A stretch of DNA of 59,310 nucleotides from a virus: positions 1 through 59,310 of the IMG/VR virus record IMGVR_UViG_3300009161_000051, one strand, 5' to 3'. The notes under the pieces were generated by a model, which saw only the letters and a list, made by a program, of their open reading frames with translations, was not told the DNA's origin and did no database searches. The translations under genes and the position numbers were made by a program. Position 1 is the first letter of the stretch, and the number at the start of each line of letters is the position of its first letter. Positions 1 through 8,941 of this stretch are shown here, in pieces.

Positions 1-288
1 AATGCAATTACTTATAGCGTTGGCACAACGGATATCTTTGGTCTTCCCATCCTCTCTAATTTCTTCAGCGATGTAGCTATCAACTATAACGCTGCTGGAA
101 TTACAGCGAGTACGGGATATGTTGCGGCAGTGACTACAAGTCCTGCAACAACAACCACGGGTGATGTACGTGGTACGTATGCTGTACAGTCGGCAACGGA
201 TGCGTCAAAGCGACTTGCTATCCGGCAATTTGTTCTTCCAGCCAATATGGGTTCCACTACGGGCCTGTTTGGCGTCACACAAGCATAA
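1..288 (+). CDS. Decoration-like structural protein, C-terminal part (5' truncated)
   Basis: The reading frame is open from the first base and ends with TAA, giving 95 residues and no start. It is a close paralogue of the last 95 residues of the complete gene at 57932-59083: I count 82 of 95 identical residues, and both end in GVTQA. By position next to the capsid gene, the family is probably a head decoration or surface protein; this is inference. The following gene (300-581) also resembles the gene after the 57932 copy, so a two-gene module is duplicated. The missing N-terminus lies outside the window. Confidence 0.85.
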   Translation, partial: NAITYSVGTTDIFGLPILSNFFSDVAINYNAAGITASTGYVAAVTTSPATTTTGDVRGTYAVQSATDASKRLAIRQFVLPANMGSTTGLFGVTQA

Positions 289-299
289 TGAGGTTTATT

Positions 300-581
300 A
301 TGAAAGGTCGTCATCGTAAGGCCGCTGGTGGCATGGTTGAGAAGGGCGTTGTTGCAAATGACGCCTCCCCAACTGATGTTTACTCAGGTTCCGGCTCTAA
401 TGTTGTTAAGGCTGCTAAACAGCGTAAAGCTGGCGGTAAGGTTTCTGGTTTTATGGCTAAGATGCGGTCTGACCGCCCTGCCCGTAAATCTGGCGGTCGC
501 ACAGGTTCAAACATGAACCCGCTGTCGTCTGCTCATGCAGGAACGGAACCAACGGGCCATAAATCAATGGTCAATTGTTAG
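300..581 (+). CDS. Small Gly/Lys-rich GG-motif protein
   Basis: A basic 93-residue protein with GG motifs (AAGGMVEKG, AGGKVSG, KSGGRTG). An in-frame ATG at 288 exists, but the ATG at 300 matches the MKG start of its paralogue at 59093 and has an AGG upstream. Both paralogues share a block around VYxGxGSxVVK followed by a GGKV. I do not recognise a function. The GG motif recurs in at least seven other virion-type proteins here, so a structural or virion-associated role is likely. The upstream decoration-like gene ends 11 bases before. Confidence 0.75.
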   Translation: MKGRHRKAAGGMVEKGVVANDASPTDVYSGSGSNVVKAAKQRKAGGKVSGFMAKMRSDRPARKSGGRTGSNMNPLSSAHAGTEPTGHKSMVNC

Positions 582-615
582 TCTTTGATTTTCTTAAATC
601 ATGGAGTAAGATAGG

Positions 616-637
616 CGGGACTTAACAGTCCCGTCTT
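616..637 (+). terminator. Possible weak terminator or attenuator hairpin
   Basis: CGGGACT (616-622) pairs perfectly with AGTCCCG (627-633) across a TAAC loop, followed by TCTTT. It lies in the 73-base gap between two small genes. The T tract is short, so it may attenuate rather than terminate. Confidence 0.45.
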
Positions 638-654
638 TCATATGGGGGCTTCAA

Positions 655-903
655 ATGGCTACTACACCTGCTTGGCAACGCTCTGAAGGCAAATCTCCTT
701 CAGGCGGGTTAAATGAAAAAGGCAGAGCTTCTGCAAAAGCGGAAGGTCATAACCTTAAAGCCCCGACAAAGGATTCAGACAATCCTCGACATAAATCATT
801 TTGCGAGCGTATGACTGGTATGAAGCGTAAGCGCACGGGTGCTGCCGCTGCTGCTGATCCTGATAGCAGGATTAATAAGTCTCTCAGGAAGTGGGGTTGC
901 TAA
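655..903 (+). CDS. Small basic phage protein (GGLNxKGRAS family)
   Basis: An 82-residue basic protein with the segments SGGLNEKGRASAKAEG, LKAPTKDSDNPRHKSFC and RMTGMKRK. I recognise this pattern from many uncharacterised phage proteins found near head genes, but not a biochemical role. No membrane segment. The ATG follows GGGGGC. The next gene begins on the last base of the stop (TAATG). Confidence 0.75.
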   Translation: MATTPAWQRSEGKSPSGGLNEKGRASAKAEGHNLKAPTKDSDNPRHKSFCERMTGMKRKRTGAAAAADPDSRINKSLRKWGC

Positions 904-1067
904 TGTCAGACAAACCATTCTGGGAACAAAAATTACCCAAAGATCATCATACCAAGCACTTGTCCAACAAACAGGAACAAAGTGCTAAAGCTAGAGCAAG
1001 GGCGGCAGGTAGGCCATACCCAAACTTAGTTGACAATGCAGCGGCGTCCCGCAGGAAAGGCAAATAA
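903..1067 (+). CDS. Small basic phage protein (KARAxAAGRPYPNLVDN family)
   Basis: A 54-residue basic protein beginning MSDKPFWEQK and ending in ARARAAGRPYPNLVDN plus a basic tail. This C-terminal signature is one I associate with small uncharacterised proteins in phage structural regions. The ATG shares its A with the previous TAA stop and the TAA is one base before the next ATG, so it is translationally coupled on both sides, which supports it as a real gene. Confidence 0.7.
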   Translation: MSDKPFWEQKLPKDHHTKHLSNKQEQSAKARARAAGRPYPNLVDNAAASRRKGK

Positions 1068-1068
1068 A

Positions 1069-1749
1069 ATGCGAGCAGTAATCATCAATGTTGGGCCTTA
1101 TGCTGCCCCAAGCGCAACAAACATCCGCACGGCATCGTCGATTGCAGCGGCTGGAACAGTTACTCTGAATGGTTCTTTGGTCAGTAGCGGAACGGCTACA
1201 TTGGATCAGCCTCGGCGTGTATTGTTCACGTCTGTGGGGAACGATAGCGGGATTACGTTCACCGTCACTGGGACAGACTGGAATAATATGCCAGCGAGTG
1301 AAGTTGTAACTGGGGCAAATGCAACAACGACGTACACGGTTTATGATTTTAAAACGGTTACTTCAGTCGTTGCCTCTGGCGCGTCTGCTAATAGTGTTAG
1401 CATTGGCACAAACGCAATTGCATCTAGCCGTCCGGTATTTTTGGATTTGTATGCTGATAGCAGCACATATGTTCAAACAGACACGGGTGGTGCTTCTGGT
1501 GTTACTTATACAATTCAATATTCTGGCGATAATCCAAATAATTACCAGATTGGAATTGGTACTGAAACATACGTGAATTCTCGTTGGGTTAATTCTGGAA
1601 CAGCAGCATTGGTAAATGCAACGGGAGCAGTGAACGCTAACCAATCAGGTATCCCAACAATGGCTCGTGTTTACGTCAGCAATGCAGGATCAAATACATC
1701 TGGCACTGTTCATGTAAACTTCAATCAAGCTGGCATGATTTCTCAGTAA
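1069..1749 (+). CDS. Putative virion structural protein, beta-rich
   Basis: A 226-residue protein rich in Thr, Ser, Gly and Val with a low charge, as expected for beta-rich phage surface proteins. The N-terminus is MRAVIINVGPYAAPSATN. The composition resembles the decoration-like protein at 57932, including phrases like FTVTGTDWNNMPASEVVTG compared with FTVSGYDIYGVPMSEAITV there, so the two are probably distantly related. The start at 1069 was chosen because it abuts the previous stop; a longer in-frame start at 1030 would overlap that gene. Confidence 0.7.
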   Translation: MRAVIINVGPYAAPSATNIRTASSIAAAGTVTLNGSLVSSGTATLDQPRRVLFTSVGNDSGITFTVTGTDWNNMPASEVVTGANATTTYTVYDFKTVTSVVASGASANSVSIGTNAIASSRPVFLDLYADSSTYVQTDTGGASGVTYTIQYSGDNPNNYQIGIGTETYVNSRWVNSGTAALVNATGAVNANQSGIPTMARVYVSNAGSNTSGTVHVNFNQAGMISQ

Positions 1750-1768
1750 TTCAAAATAGGACTGTAAC

Positions 1769-2467
1769 ATGGTTGGCAATGTCACAATAACAGCACTACC
1801 TGCGGGTGGGACAGTAGGATCAACTGATCCTTTCCCATCCGTGCAGTCTACCAATACGGTAAAAATAACAGCTACACAGATGAGAACTTTTGTTCTTAAC
1901 AGTAGCGCAACTTTTGCTATTGGAACGGGTGCTGCTGCTACAACAATTGCTGGAACTGGTGCTTACAATTTAACGCTCACGACAAACAGCGGCGCATCTA
2001 ATCAAGGCACTATTACGATAGCAAATGGAGCCAACGGTAACATTACTATTGATCCTGATGGCACTGGCATAATTTCTTTAGCAGGTGTTACAACCGGAAC
2101 AGGTTCCATAACAAGTTCATCCAGTAGCGGTGGTATTGGTTATTCAACTGGTGCTGGTGGGACAGTTACTCAAGCCACAAGCAAAAGTACCACTGTAGCT
2201 CTAAATGCGGTTACTGGAACGATTGTGATGAATGGTGCTTCCCTTGCTGCGGCTACGGTTGTGGCGTTTACTTTTACAAATACGTCGATAGCCGCGACTG
2301 ACATGGTTGTTATAAATCACTCGTCAGTAGGAACACTGAGCGGGTATAGCTTTGCAGTAACACCGGGTGCTGGAACCTCAACAGTATCTGTTAGAAACAA
2401 CACTGCGGGTGCATTGGCTGAAGCTATTGTGTTACAGTTTGCTATTATTAAATCCGTCACTGGTTAA
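1769..2467 (+). CDS. Putative fibre or decoration structural protein
   Basis: A 232-residue Gly/Thr/Ala-rich protein. Its N-terminus (MVGNVTITALPAGGTVGSTD, then FPSVQSTNTVKITATQMRTF) resembles the start of the large fibre at 3904 (NITIPNLPAATSL, then FETVQSGTSNRTTTQQIADY). This looks like the attachment segment of phage fibres that reads as a Pxxt-D-xFxxVQ motif. A compact fibre or a decoration protein are both possible. Good upstream AGGA. Confidence 0.65.
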   Translation: MVGNVTITALPAGGTVGSTDPFPSVQSTNTVKITATQMRTFVLNSSATFAIGTGAAATTIAGTGAYNLTLTTNSGASNQGTITIANGANGNITIDPDGTGIISLAGVTTGTGSITSSSSSGGIGYSTGAGGTVTQATSKSTTVALNAVTGTIVMNGASLAAATVVAFTFTNTSIAATDMVVINHSSVGTLSGYSFAVTPGAGTSTVSVRNNTAGALAEAIVLQFAIIKSVTG

Positions 2468-2479
2468 TCGGAGCCAACT

Positions 2480-3175
2480 ATGACAACGAGTGGAACATAC
2501 GCTTTCAATCCAAGTCTTGGAGAGTTGACGCTGTATGCTTTCAACTTGTGCGGCATACGTAATACGTCTCTCCTTCAAGAGCATATGACTTCTGCCCGGA
2601 TGGCAACAAACTTGATGCTGTCCCGCTGGTCAAATATGGGCGTTAATCTTTGGAAAGTTGATCTGGTCACAGTACCTTTGGTGACGGGCGTCTCGACTTA
2701 TAATGTAGACCAAAACACGGTTATGGTACTTGATACATATGTTACAACGGCTCAAACTGGTCAGAACATTGACCGCATTATATTACCAATCAGTCGTACT
2801 GAGTATGCATCTTATCCAAATAAAGAGCAGGAGGGGTTCCCAACTGTCTATTGGTTTGATCGTCTTGTTAGCCCTACGCTCACTATATGGCCTGTTCCAA
2901 ACACTTCTAACGGGCCTACAACGCTTAGTTACTACCGTGTTACGCAAATTGAAGATGCTAATTTTAAAAGTGGTCAGACGGTAGACATCCCATATCGTTG
3001 GATGGAAGCATTTGCCAATGGTCTTGCTTACAATTTGGCTCGTGTGTGGAACCCGCAAATGGTTGTCCAACTAAAGCCTGAAGCAGATGAATCATATATG
3101 ATTGCGGCAGGTCAGGACGTTGAAGTTGTAAACATGTATATCAGCCCAATGGTTTCTGGTTATTGGAGGTCGTAA
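2480..3175 (+). CDS. Head-tail adaptor (gp4-like), copy 1
   Basis: 231 residues, resembling the short-tailed-phage adaptor or tail tubular A-like family. Visible family traits are the N-terminal helical segment (LGELTLYAFNLCGIR, then MTSARMATNLMLSRWSNMG), the central beta part including ILPISRTEYASYPNK and YWFDR, and the C-terminal helix RWMEAFANGLAYNLARVW. The known role of this family is to extend the portal ring and close the head after packaging. A second adaptor-like gene lies at 11833. Preceded by GGAG at good spacing. Confidence 0.65.
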   Translation: MTTSGTYAFNPSLGELTLYAFNLCGIRNTSLLQEHMTSARMATNLMLSRWSNMGVNLWKVDLVTVPLVTGVSTYNVDQNTVMVLDTYVTTAQTGQNIDRIILPISRTEYASYPNKEQEGFPTVYWFDRLVSPTLTIWPVPNTSNGPTTLSYYRVTQIEDANFKSGQTVDIPYRWMEAFANGLAYNLARVWNPQMVVQLKPEADESYMIAAGQDVEVVNMYISPMVSGYWRS

Positions 3176-3901
3176 ATGCGTCCTCACGGTCGTGCTAGAG
3201 TAAGCACTAGAAATCCACAGGCGTTTGGTATTTGCGACCGTTGTGGTTTTTTATACAACCATACTAATCTGATGTGGCAGTTTGATTGGGCTGGAGCAAG
3301 TCTGATCAATAAGCGCATCCTAGTATGCAAACCGTGCAATGACGTTCCTCAGAATCAGTTGAGAGCAATTGTTCTTCCGGCAGACCCTGTTCCAATTATG
3401 AACCCTCGCGTTGAAGCATATGCATCTGCTGAAACAGACACTCGCGTGATTATAGTTTCTTCAACCGTTGATCCGACAACTGGTTTGACAATCAACGTGT
3501 ATGCAACCCGTGTAACGCAAGACGATCAACCTCGTGTAGATCAACCTATTGGTGTTCCTACAGGCTTGGTTCAATCTGCTGTAATGCCTTTATATGCCAA
3601 CGTGACATACGGCGTAGAACTCTCTGTATTGTCAATCACGGCAAATGGCACGACCATTGTTACGGTGACGTGTTCAGACGTTCATGGGCTGACTACAAAC
3701 GATGTAGTTTCTATTGAAGGCACGTCTACTGCAAAAGCAGACGGGTTTTATAATGTCGTAGTAACTTCAGCTACAGCATTTACATATGAAACCAACAAAA
3801 CAATCACGGCTAGTAGCCTTCAAGAGGTTTCAACTCGCATAATAACTGCTATAGTGGGTACGCCTTATGGATTTGATCAGATACCAAAAACGGGAATTTA
3901 A
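3176..3901 (+). CDS. Virion protein with N-terminal four-Cys zinc-binding motif
   Basis: 241 residues. The first 60 contain ICDRCGFLYNH and later LVCKPCNDVPQNQLR, two CxxC pairs that would form a zinc site. The rest is a Thr/Val-rich, probably beta-structured segment (for example NDVVSIEGTS and YNVVVTSATAFTYET). I recognise the combination of this zinc head with LRAIVLPADPVPI from phage tail-region proteins of unknown exact role. It begins directly after the stop of the adaptor gene and ends just before the large fibre, so it probably links or accompanies tail fibres. Confidence 0.65.
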   Translation: MRPHGRARVSTRNPQAFGICDRCGFLYNHTNLMWQFDWAGASLINKRILVCKPCNDVPQNQLRAIVLPADPVPIMNPRVEAYASAETDTRVIIVSSTVDPTTGLTINVYATRVTQDDQPRVDQPIGVPTGLVQSAVMPLYANVTYGVELSVLSITANGTTIVTVTCSDVHGLTTNDVVSIEGTSTAKADGFYNVVVTSATAFTYETNKTITASSLQEVSTRIITAIVGTPYGFDQIPKTGI

Positions 3902-3903
3902 TT

Positions 3904-6828
3904 ATGGCTAACATTACCATTCCCAATCTTCCTGCCGCTACCTCTCTTAACGGGGACGAGCAGTTTGAAACGGTTCAGAGCGGAACATCAAATAGAACAA
4001 CTACTCAACAGATTGCAGATTATGTTGTTAGCGCAGGAATTTATGGGCCTATTGCTAATAGCACTGTAGTTTCAAACATATCTGGTGCAACGGCGGAACC
4101 AACTGCAAATTCATTAACGTCAATCATAGATTATTCTTTTGGCAGCACAATTGGTGATATCTTATATCGTAGCGGTGCAGGTTGGGCTGTGCTTGCGCCG
4201 GGAATTTCTGGTCAAGTTCTTTCAACCCAAGGGGTTAATTTTGACCCTATTTGGCGGTCTACACCCGGCACAGGCACGGTAACATCGATCACGGCGGGGA
4301 CAAACCTGTCTGCCACACCTGCAAATCCGATTACAGCATCCGGCACAATTAGCACAGTTGATAATCCTGTATTTGCCACATCAACCACAACTCCTGTTGT
4401 TTACGGTGGCACAGCGGCATCGTCCAATTTGACGCTTCAATCGACGAGCGGAGTAGGAACGACAGACAGCATATCCCTGAAGGTGGGGAATGCAGGTGCT
4501 ATTACAGCACTGGGGGTTGATACATCTGGTGTAGTGACACTGTCATCAGCTTTGCCTGCCACATCAGGCGGTACGGGCCAGACATCATACACAGTTGGCG
4601 ATTTGCTTTATGCGTCTTCCTCAACAGCCTTGTCAAAACTCGCGGACGTGGCGACTGGGTCTGTTCTGATCTCTGGCGGGGTTGGTGCCGCGCCTTCCTA
4701 TTCGGCTTCTCCAACGCTGACGACCTCGCTGACAACGCCGCTTCTTATTGGCGGCACGACGGCATCCTCGTCATTGACGCTTCAATCAACGTCCGGTGTT
4801 GGCACGACAGATAAAATTCTTTTTAAAGTTGGCAACAATGGTGCTGTTACGGGTGGGACAATCGGAACAACAGGAAATTGGGGATTTGGCGGAAATGCAA
4901 CTACATTCATTGGTCTTGCTGTTCCGTTAGTCATCACAGGCGCAACCTCTGCTTACGGTCAGCGCATTAATGGCAACGTCCAATCAGACGTGACTACTCT
5001 TGCGGCAGCTTATTTCTCAAATATTGCTCTTCAAAACGCTTCTTTTACAACGACAGACCTTGTCCATTTCCTCGCAAACCCGCCAACGGGCGGGGCGGGT
5101 TCTACGGCAACAAACCAATATGGTTTTAAGGCAAACAGCACACTTGGTTCAAATGGCGCGGCAACTGTTACAAACTCTTACGGGTTTTACAGCGACCTTG
5201 CTTCTGCTTCAAACAAATGGAATTTTTACGCTAACGGAACTGCGGATAATTATTTTGGTGGCAACGTAGGCATCGGATCGACGTCGCTAACAACTACAAA
5301 TCTACGGGTATCAAAAAGCATAACCGGAGGCACAATAGCACAAAGCATTAGGTCAGACGGAGCAATCCAGTCAGATGTAACAGGCAGTGGTGCTTATTAT
5401 GTATCGGCTGCTAGTATGGCGTCTGGGACGTTAGGTAATTTAAACCATTATCAAGCTAATCAAGCAACGGTTGCAGCGACTGTTACCAATCAAAGCGGAT
5501 TTACTTCAACCGCAACTTTAATTGGAGCCACCAACAACTACGCGTTTATTGCCGCCGACACCGCCGCAGTAACGGCTGGCAAGACTGCATACGGCTATTA
5601 CTCCGCAGTAAACACAGCCACAGGCGGCGGTACGACTTATCAGTTTTATGCAGCGGGAACTGCGCCAAGCGTAATCAATGGCACTGTCACGCTCGGCACA
5701 CCTTTGGCAGTCTCTTCCGGCGGCACAGGCGCAACGACATCAAACGCCGCTCTGACAAACCTGACGACGTTCACAAGCACCGCAACAGCGGGTGCAACGA
5801 CCACGCTGACCAACACAAGCACATACTTCCAGTTTTTTACTGGAGTGCTTACGCAAACGATCACGTTGCCTGTGACGAGCACTTTGGCTCAGGGCTGGAC
5901 GTTTCACATCGTCAACAACAGCACTGGAAATTTGACAGTCAATTCATCCGGCGCGAACTTTGTCATTACGGTTCTCCCCGGCACGACCGTAATGTGCACA
6001 TGCATTGGAACTGCATTAACAACTGCCGCTGATTGGGAAGCGGGTTACACGGACTTCTCAACCGCGACAGGCGCAGGCTCGGTTGTTCTTTCCGCAAGCC
6101 CGACGCTGACGGGAACGACAACTGCGACAACACTGACTGCGACAACCCTCACAGCAACTGCGGGTGCTGGGTTTCAGAACATGGTTGTTTTGACATCCGG
6201 TGCTTCTTATTCACTGCCAGCCGCTGTTCAGGTTACTGGTGCTAAGTTTAAAATCACTGTTATTGGTGGCGGTGGCGCAGGTGGCGGCAACCCAGCGACA
6301 GCGGCAACCGCAGGTGGCGGCGGTGGCGCAGGTGGTGTCGGTGTTGCAATTGTAACTTTTGTTACAGGACAAACATCAATTACAACGTCATTTGGAGCGG
6401 CAGGCGCGGCGTCCTCTGGTGCTGTAGGCGGTAACGGTGGCGCAACGACTGCAACGTATAATGCGTTGACGTATATTGGAACGGGCGGAGGCGGTGGCGC
6501 GTTAGGTGCGGCTACGTCTGCGGGTGGTGCTGGCGGTACAGGGACTACCGGAACCGGAACCGTGGTTCTTGCTCCAACTGGACAAGTTGGCGGTACTGGC
6601 GGCACAACAACAGCGGTTGCTGGTGTTACATACCTTAATAACTCAGGTGCTAATACAGCCCTTGGTTATGGCATGGGTGGCCTTATGCCGTTTGCTGGCG
6701 CAACTGGTTCTGCGGGTGTGGTTGCGTCTGGTTATGGTGCGGGTGGGTCTGGTTCTGTAGCGGGTTCAACGGCAACGGCTCGTGCTGGCGGAAACGGTAC
6801 GCTTGGTGCAATTATCATTGAATACTGA
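3904..6828 (+). CDS. Large tail fibre with glycine-rich tip
   Basis: 974 residues. N-terminus ITIPNLPAATSLNGDEQFET is typical of the virion-attachment end of fibres. The shaft contains Thr/Ser/Gly repeats, including SGGTGQTSYTVGDLLYAS and a duplicated 34-residue block (4405-4506 and 4750-4851). The last 200 residues are glycine-rich (ITVIGGGGAGGG onward), as in adhesin tips that form polyglycine-II bundles in other phages. Likely role: host recognition. No S74 chaperone domain is visible at its C-terminus, unlike many fibres. The gene lies two bases after the previous stop. Confidence 0.8.
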   Translation: MANITIPNLPAATSLNGDEQFETVQSGTSNRTTTQQIADYVVSAGIYGPIANSTVVSNISGATAEPTANSLTSIIDYSFGSTIGDILYRSGAGWAVLAPGISGQVLSTQGVNFDPIWRSTPGTGTVTSITAGTNLSATPANPITASGTISTVDNPVFATSTTTPVVYGGTAASSNLTLQSTSGVGTTDSISLKVGNAGAITALGVDTSGVVTLSSALPATSGGTGQTSYTVGDLLYASSSTALSKLADVATGSVLISGGVGAAPSYSASPTLTTSLTTPLLIGGTTASSSLTLQSTSGVGTTDKILFKVGNNGAVTGGTIGTTGNWGFGGNATTFIGLAVPLVITGATSAYGQRINGNVQSDVTTLAAAYFSNIALQNASFTTTDLVHFLANPPTGGAGSTATNQYGFKANSTLGSNGAATVTNSYGFYSDLASASNKWNFYANGTADNYFGGNVGIGSTSLTTTNLRVSKSITGGTIAQSIRSDGAIQSDVTGSGAYYVSAASMASGTLGNLNHYQANQATVAATVTNQSGFTSTATLIGATNNYAFIAADTAAVTAGKTAYGYYSAVNTATGGGTTYQFYAAGTAPSVINGTVTLGTPLAVSSGGTGATTSNAALTNLTTFTSTATAGATTTLTNTSTYFQFFTGVLTQTITLPVTSTLAQGWTFHIVNNSTGNLTVNSSGANFVITVLPGTTVMCTCIGTALTTAADWEAGYTDFSTATGAGSVVLSASPTLTGTTTATTLTATTLTATAGAGFQNMVVLTSGASYSLPAAVQVTGAKFKITVIGGGGAGGGNPATAATAGGGGGAGGVGVAIVTFVTGQTSITTSFGAAGAASSGAVGGNGGATTATYNALTYIGTGGGGGALGAATSAGGAGGTGTTGTGTVVLAPTGQVGGTGGTTTAVAGVTYLNNSGANTALGYGMGGLMPFAGATGSAGVVASGYGAGGSGSVAGSTATARAGGNGTLGAIIIEY
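4405..4506 (+). repeat. Fibre shaft repeat, copy 1
   Basis: Encodes 34 residues starting GGTAASSNLTLQSTSGVGTT and ending VGNAGAIT. It is an in-frame direct repeat of 4750-4851, with most differences at synonymous or conservative positions. Confidence 0.8.
4750..4851 (+). repeat. Fibre shaft repeat, copy 2
   Basis: Encodes 34 residues starting GGTTASSSLTLQSTSGVGTT and ending VGNNGAVT, matching copy 1. Such shaft duplication changes fibre length and offers a site for recombination. Confidence 0.8.
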
Positions 6829-6840
6829 TGGGAAGAAATC

Positions 6841-7647
6841 ATGCCAATAAAACTTAGAGGCTCGACATCTGGCGATATAACCCTAACAGCAGCGGCTGTA
6901 GCAGGGACTAATACGCTTACGCTTCCGGCTGTAACTGACACGCTTGTAGGTCTAGCGGCTACACAGACGCTTACTGGCAAGACGTTGACGGGTGCTACCT
7001 TATCAGCAGGAACAACAACAGTCGCTCCGTTAGATTTTACATCTGGAACAAATCTGACATCCGCCCTTGCTGGTGCAATAGAATATGATGGCAAGGTATT
7101 TTATGGAACCCCGCAAGGCACACAGCGCGGCGTAATTCCGGGGATGCAGTTCTTTCGGCTGAACGCTGATCTTGCAGGCGCAAACGTCAGCACGGTGCAA
7201 AGTGTGTTTGGTGTTAGCGTCACGTTGTCTGCCTCAACGGTGTATGCTTTTGAGGCCATATACTATTTTAACAAAACAGTAGGCGCAACAGCGCACACCG
7301 TTGGTATTGGGTTTGGTGGAACGGCAACACTTAACAGCGTTCTTTACGGCGGCATTGCTTTTGATGGGGTTACTCCGCTTCCAACAAGAGCAAGCTCAGG
7401 AACTTCACAAATAGCTTCTGCTTCTGCTGCAAATTTAACAATTACCGGACCAATAGCTAATGCTGCCTTAACAATTTTTTCAAGTATTAAAGGCATTGTC
7501 AGCATCAATGGCGGCGGTACATTCACGCCTCAGTACACGCTCTCTGCTGCTCCCGGCGGTGCGTACAGCACTATGGCAAATAGCTACTTCTTGATCTACC
7601 CAATCGGTGCATCTGGGGCTAACGTCAACGTAGGAACATGGGCATGA
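6841..7647 (+). CDS. Tail fibre or fibre tip protein
   Basis: 268 residues. The first 60 form a Thr-rich module (LRGSTSGDITLTAAAVAGTN followed by ATQTLTGKTLTGATL) that is shared with the protein at 8938. A compact, more varied C-terminal domain follows, with aromatic and beta-like segments (STVYAFEAIYYFNKTVG, GVTPLPTRASSGTSQ), which may be the receptor-binding head. It starts 13 bases after the large fibre and overlaps the next gene by 10 bases. Confidence 0.7.
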   Translation: MPIKLRGSTSGDITLTAAAVAGTNTLTLPAVTDTLVGLAATQTLTGKTLTGATLSAGTTTVAPLDFTSGTNLTSALAGAIEYDGKVFYGTPQGTQRGVIPGMQFFRLNADLAGANVSTVQSVFGVSVTLSASTVYAFEAIYYFNKTVGATAHTVGIGFGGTATLNSVLYGGIAFDGVTPLPTRASSGTSQIASASAANLTITGPIANAALTIFSSIKGIVSINGGGTFTPQYTLSAAPGGAYSTMANSYFLIYPIGASGANVNVGTWA

Positions 7648-8513
7648 CGGTAACAATTAACGGAACTACAGGTATAGCTGGTGTTGATGGCTCTGCTGCT
7701 ACTCCAGCAGTGCAGGGTGCTGATACCAACACGGGTATCTTCTTTCCTGCCGCTGATACGATTGCCTTCACTGAAGGCGGTGCGGAAGCGATGCGGATTA
7801 ACTCGTCTGGTCAGGTAGGGATTGGGACGACTACGCCAAACGCTAATCTTGAGGTGTCTGGGACGGCTACGGCGGTAAATATTACTAGATACTCAACAGA
7901 TACTGGTGTTTCAAGTTTAGTCTTTAGAAAATCTCGCGGGACTGAAGCGTCCCCAACAATAATTTCTTCTGGCGATAACATTGGTTCAATTTTGTTCCAA
8001 GGATATGACGGGAGTAGTTTTAGTAATGCGGCTCAAATATTGGTTCAATGTGCCGCAACCCCCGGAGCAACCGATATGCCGGGAAATATGTTATTCCGCG
8101 TATCGCCAGATGGATCAGCAACTGTTGTCAATCAAGCATCACTTAGTTCGGCAGGGCTATTCTCATTCAATTCCGGCTACGGCTCGGCAGCGGTGGCATA
8201 CGGCTGCCGTGCGTGGGTAAACTTTGATGGCACGGGAACACCTGCTATCCGTGCTAGTGGCAATGTTACAAGTATTACGGATGGTGGGACTGGAATATTT
8301 ACATTGAATTTTGCAACAGCACTAGTTGACACTAATTATGCTTTTGTATCGACAACTAGCGGTTCTGCAACTGGCAGTGCTAGTTTTAGATCAGCAGGCG
8401 GTAGCCAAGGAAGAGATTATGCTACTACGTCGGTTACATTACTTTGCTTTGCTATTGATAGTGCTAATAATGCTGATGATCCAGTTTTAGCCAATGTTGC
8501 AATATTTAGGTAA
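7638..8513 (+). CDS. Tail fibre protein with GIGTTTPNANLEVSG motif
   Basis: 291 residues. Typical fibre phrases are visible: GVDGSAATPAVQGADTNTGI, FFPAADTIAFTEGGAEAMRI and SSGQVGIGTTTPNANLEVSG, often seen in fibres that carry chaperone tips in other phages. Here the C-terminal part (from residue 180) has no S74 signature. The ATG at 7638 has AGGAAC upstream; an ATG two codons later is also possible. Confidence 0.7.
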   Translation: MGMTVTINGTTGIAGVDGSAATPAVQGADTNTGIFFPAADTIAFTEGGAEAMRINSSGQVGIGTTTPNANLEVSGTATAVNITRYSTDTGVSSLVFRKSRGTEASPTIISSGDNIGSILFQGYDGSSFSNAAQILVQCAATPGATDMPGNMLFRVSPDGSATVVNQASLSSAGLFSFNSGYGSAAVAYGCRAWVNFDGTGTPAIRASGNVTSITDGGTGIFTLNFATALVDTNYAFVSTTSGSATGSASFRSAGGSQGRDYATTSVTLLCFAIDSANNADDPVLANVAIFR

Positions 8514-8522
8514 GGGCGTCCA

Positions 8523-8717
8523 ATGAACCGCATCATATACCCAAACGACGACGGTGGAGTTTCCATCATCATCCCCGCTCCAGAGGCTCTTGAGACAATG
8601 ACCATTGAGGAAATCGCTGCCAAGGATGTACCTGCTGGTAAGCCATTCAAGATCGTGGACGTGTCCGACATTCCATCCGACCGCACGTTCCGCAATGCGT
8701 GGGAGTATTCTGAATGA
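8523..8717 (+). CDS. Small tail-region protein (MNRIIYPNDDGG family)
   Basis: 64 residues, acidic, starting MNRIIYPNDDGGVSIIIPAP. I have seen this start in small uncharacterised proteins encoded beside alphaproteobacterial phage fibre genes; some may be tail-assembly factors, but that is inference. Its stop overlaps the next start (ATGATCA). Confidence 0.65.
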   Translation: MNRIIYPNDDGGVSIIIPAPEALETMTIEEIAAKDVPAGKPFKIVDVSDIPSDRTFRNAWEYSE

Positions 8718-8941
8718 TCACGATCAACATCGACAAAGCCAAGGACATCACCAAGCAGCGTCTACGGGCAGAGCGTGAGCCACTACTCGCCGCGCAGGAC
8801 GTAGCGTTCCAACGTGCGCTAGAAAGCGGCGCAGACACCGCAGCCATCGTTGCAGAGAAGCAGCGTCTAAGGGATGTGACTGCATTGGTAGACACTTGCT
8901 CGACACTAGACGAGTTAAAAGCACTTGAGGTGACACCATGA
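8714..8941 (+). CDS. Small helical tail-region protein
   Basis: 75 residues, strongly helical and charged (DKAKDITKQRLRAEREPLLA, then AAIVAEKQRLRDV). It overlaps the gene before by four bases and the gene after by four, so all three are co-translated. Position among fibre genes suggests a tail-assembly chaperone or attachment factor; no specific function recognised. Confidence 0.65.
   Translation: MITINIDKAKDITKQRLRAEREPLLAAQDVAFQRALESGADTAAIVAEKQRLRDVTALVDTCSTLDELKALEVTP

Noticed and set aside
6228-7094. Minus-strand Pro/Val-rich frames
   Set aside because: Antisense to the glycine-rich fibre tip; GGC-rich codons give Pro-rich products on the other strand.
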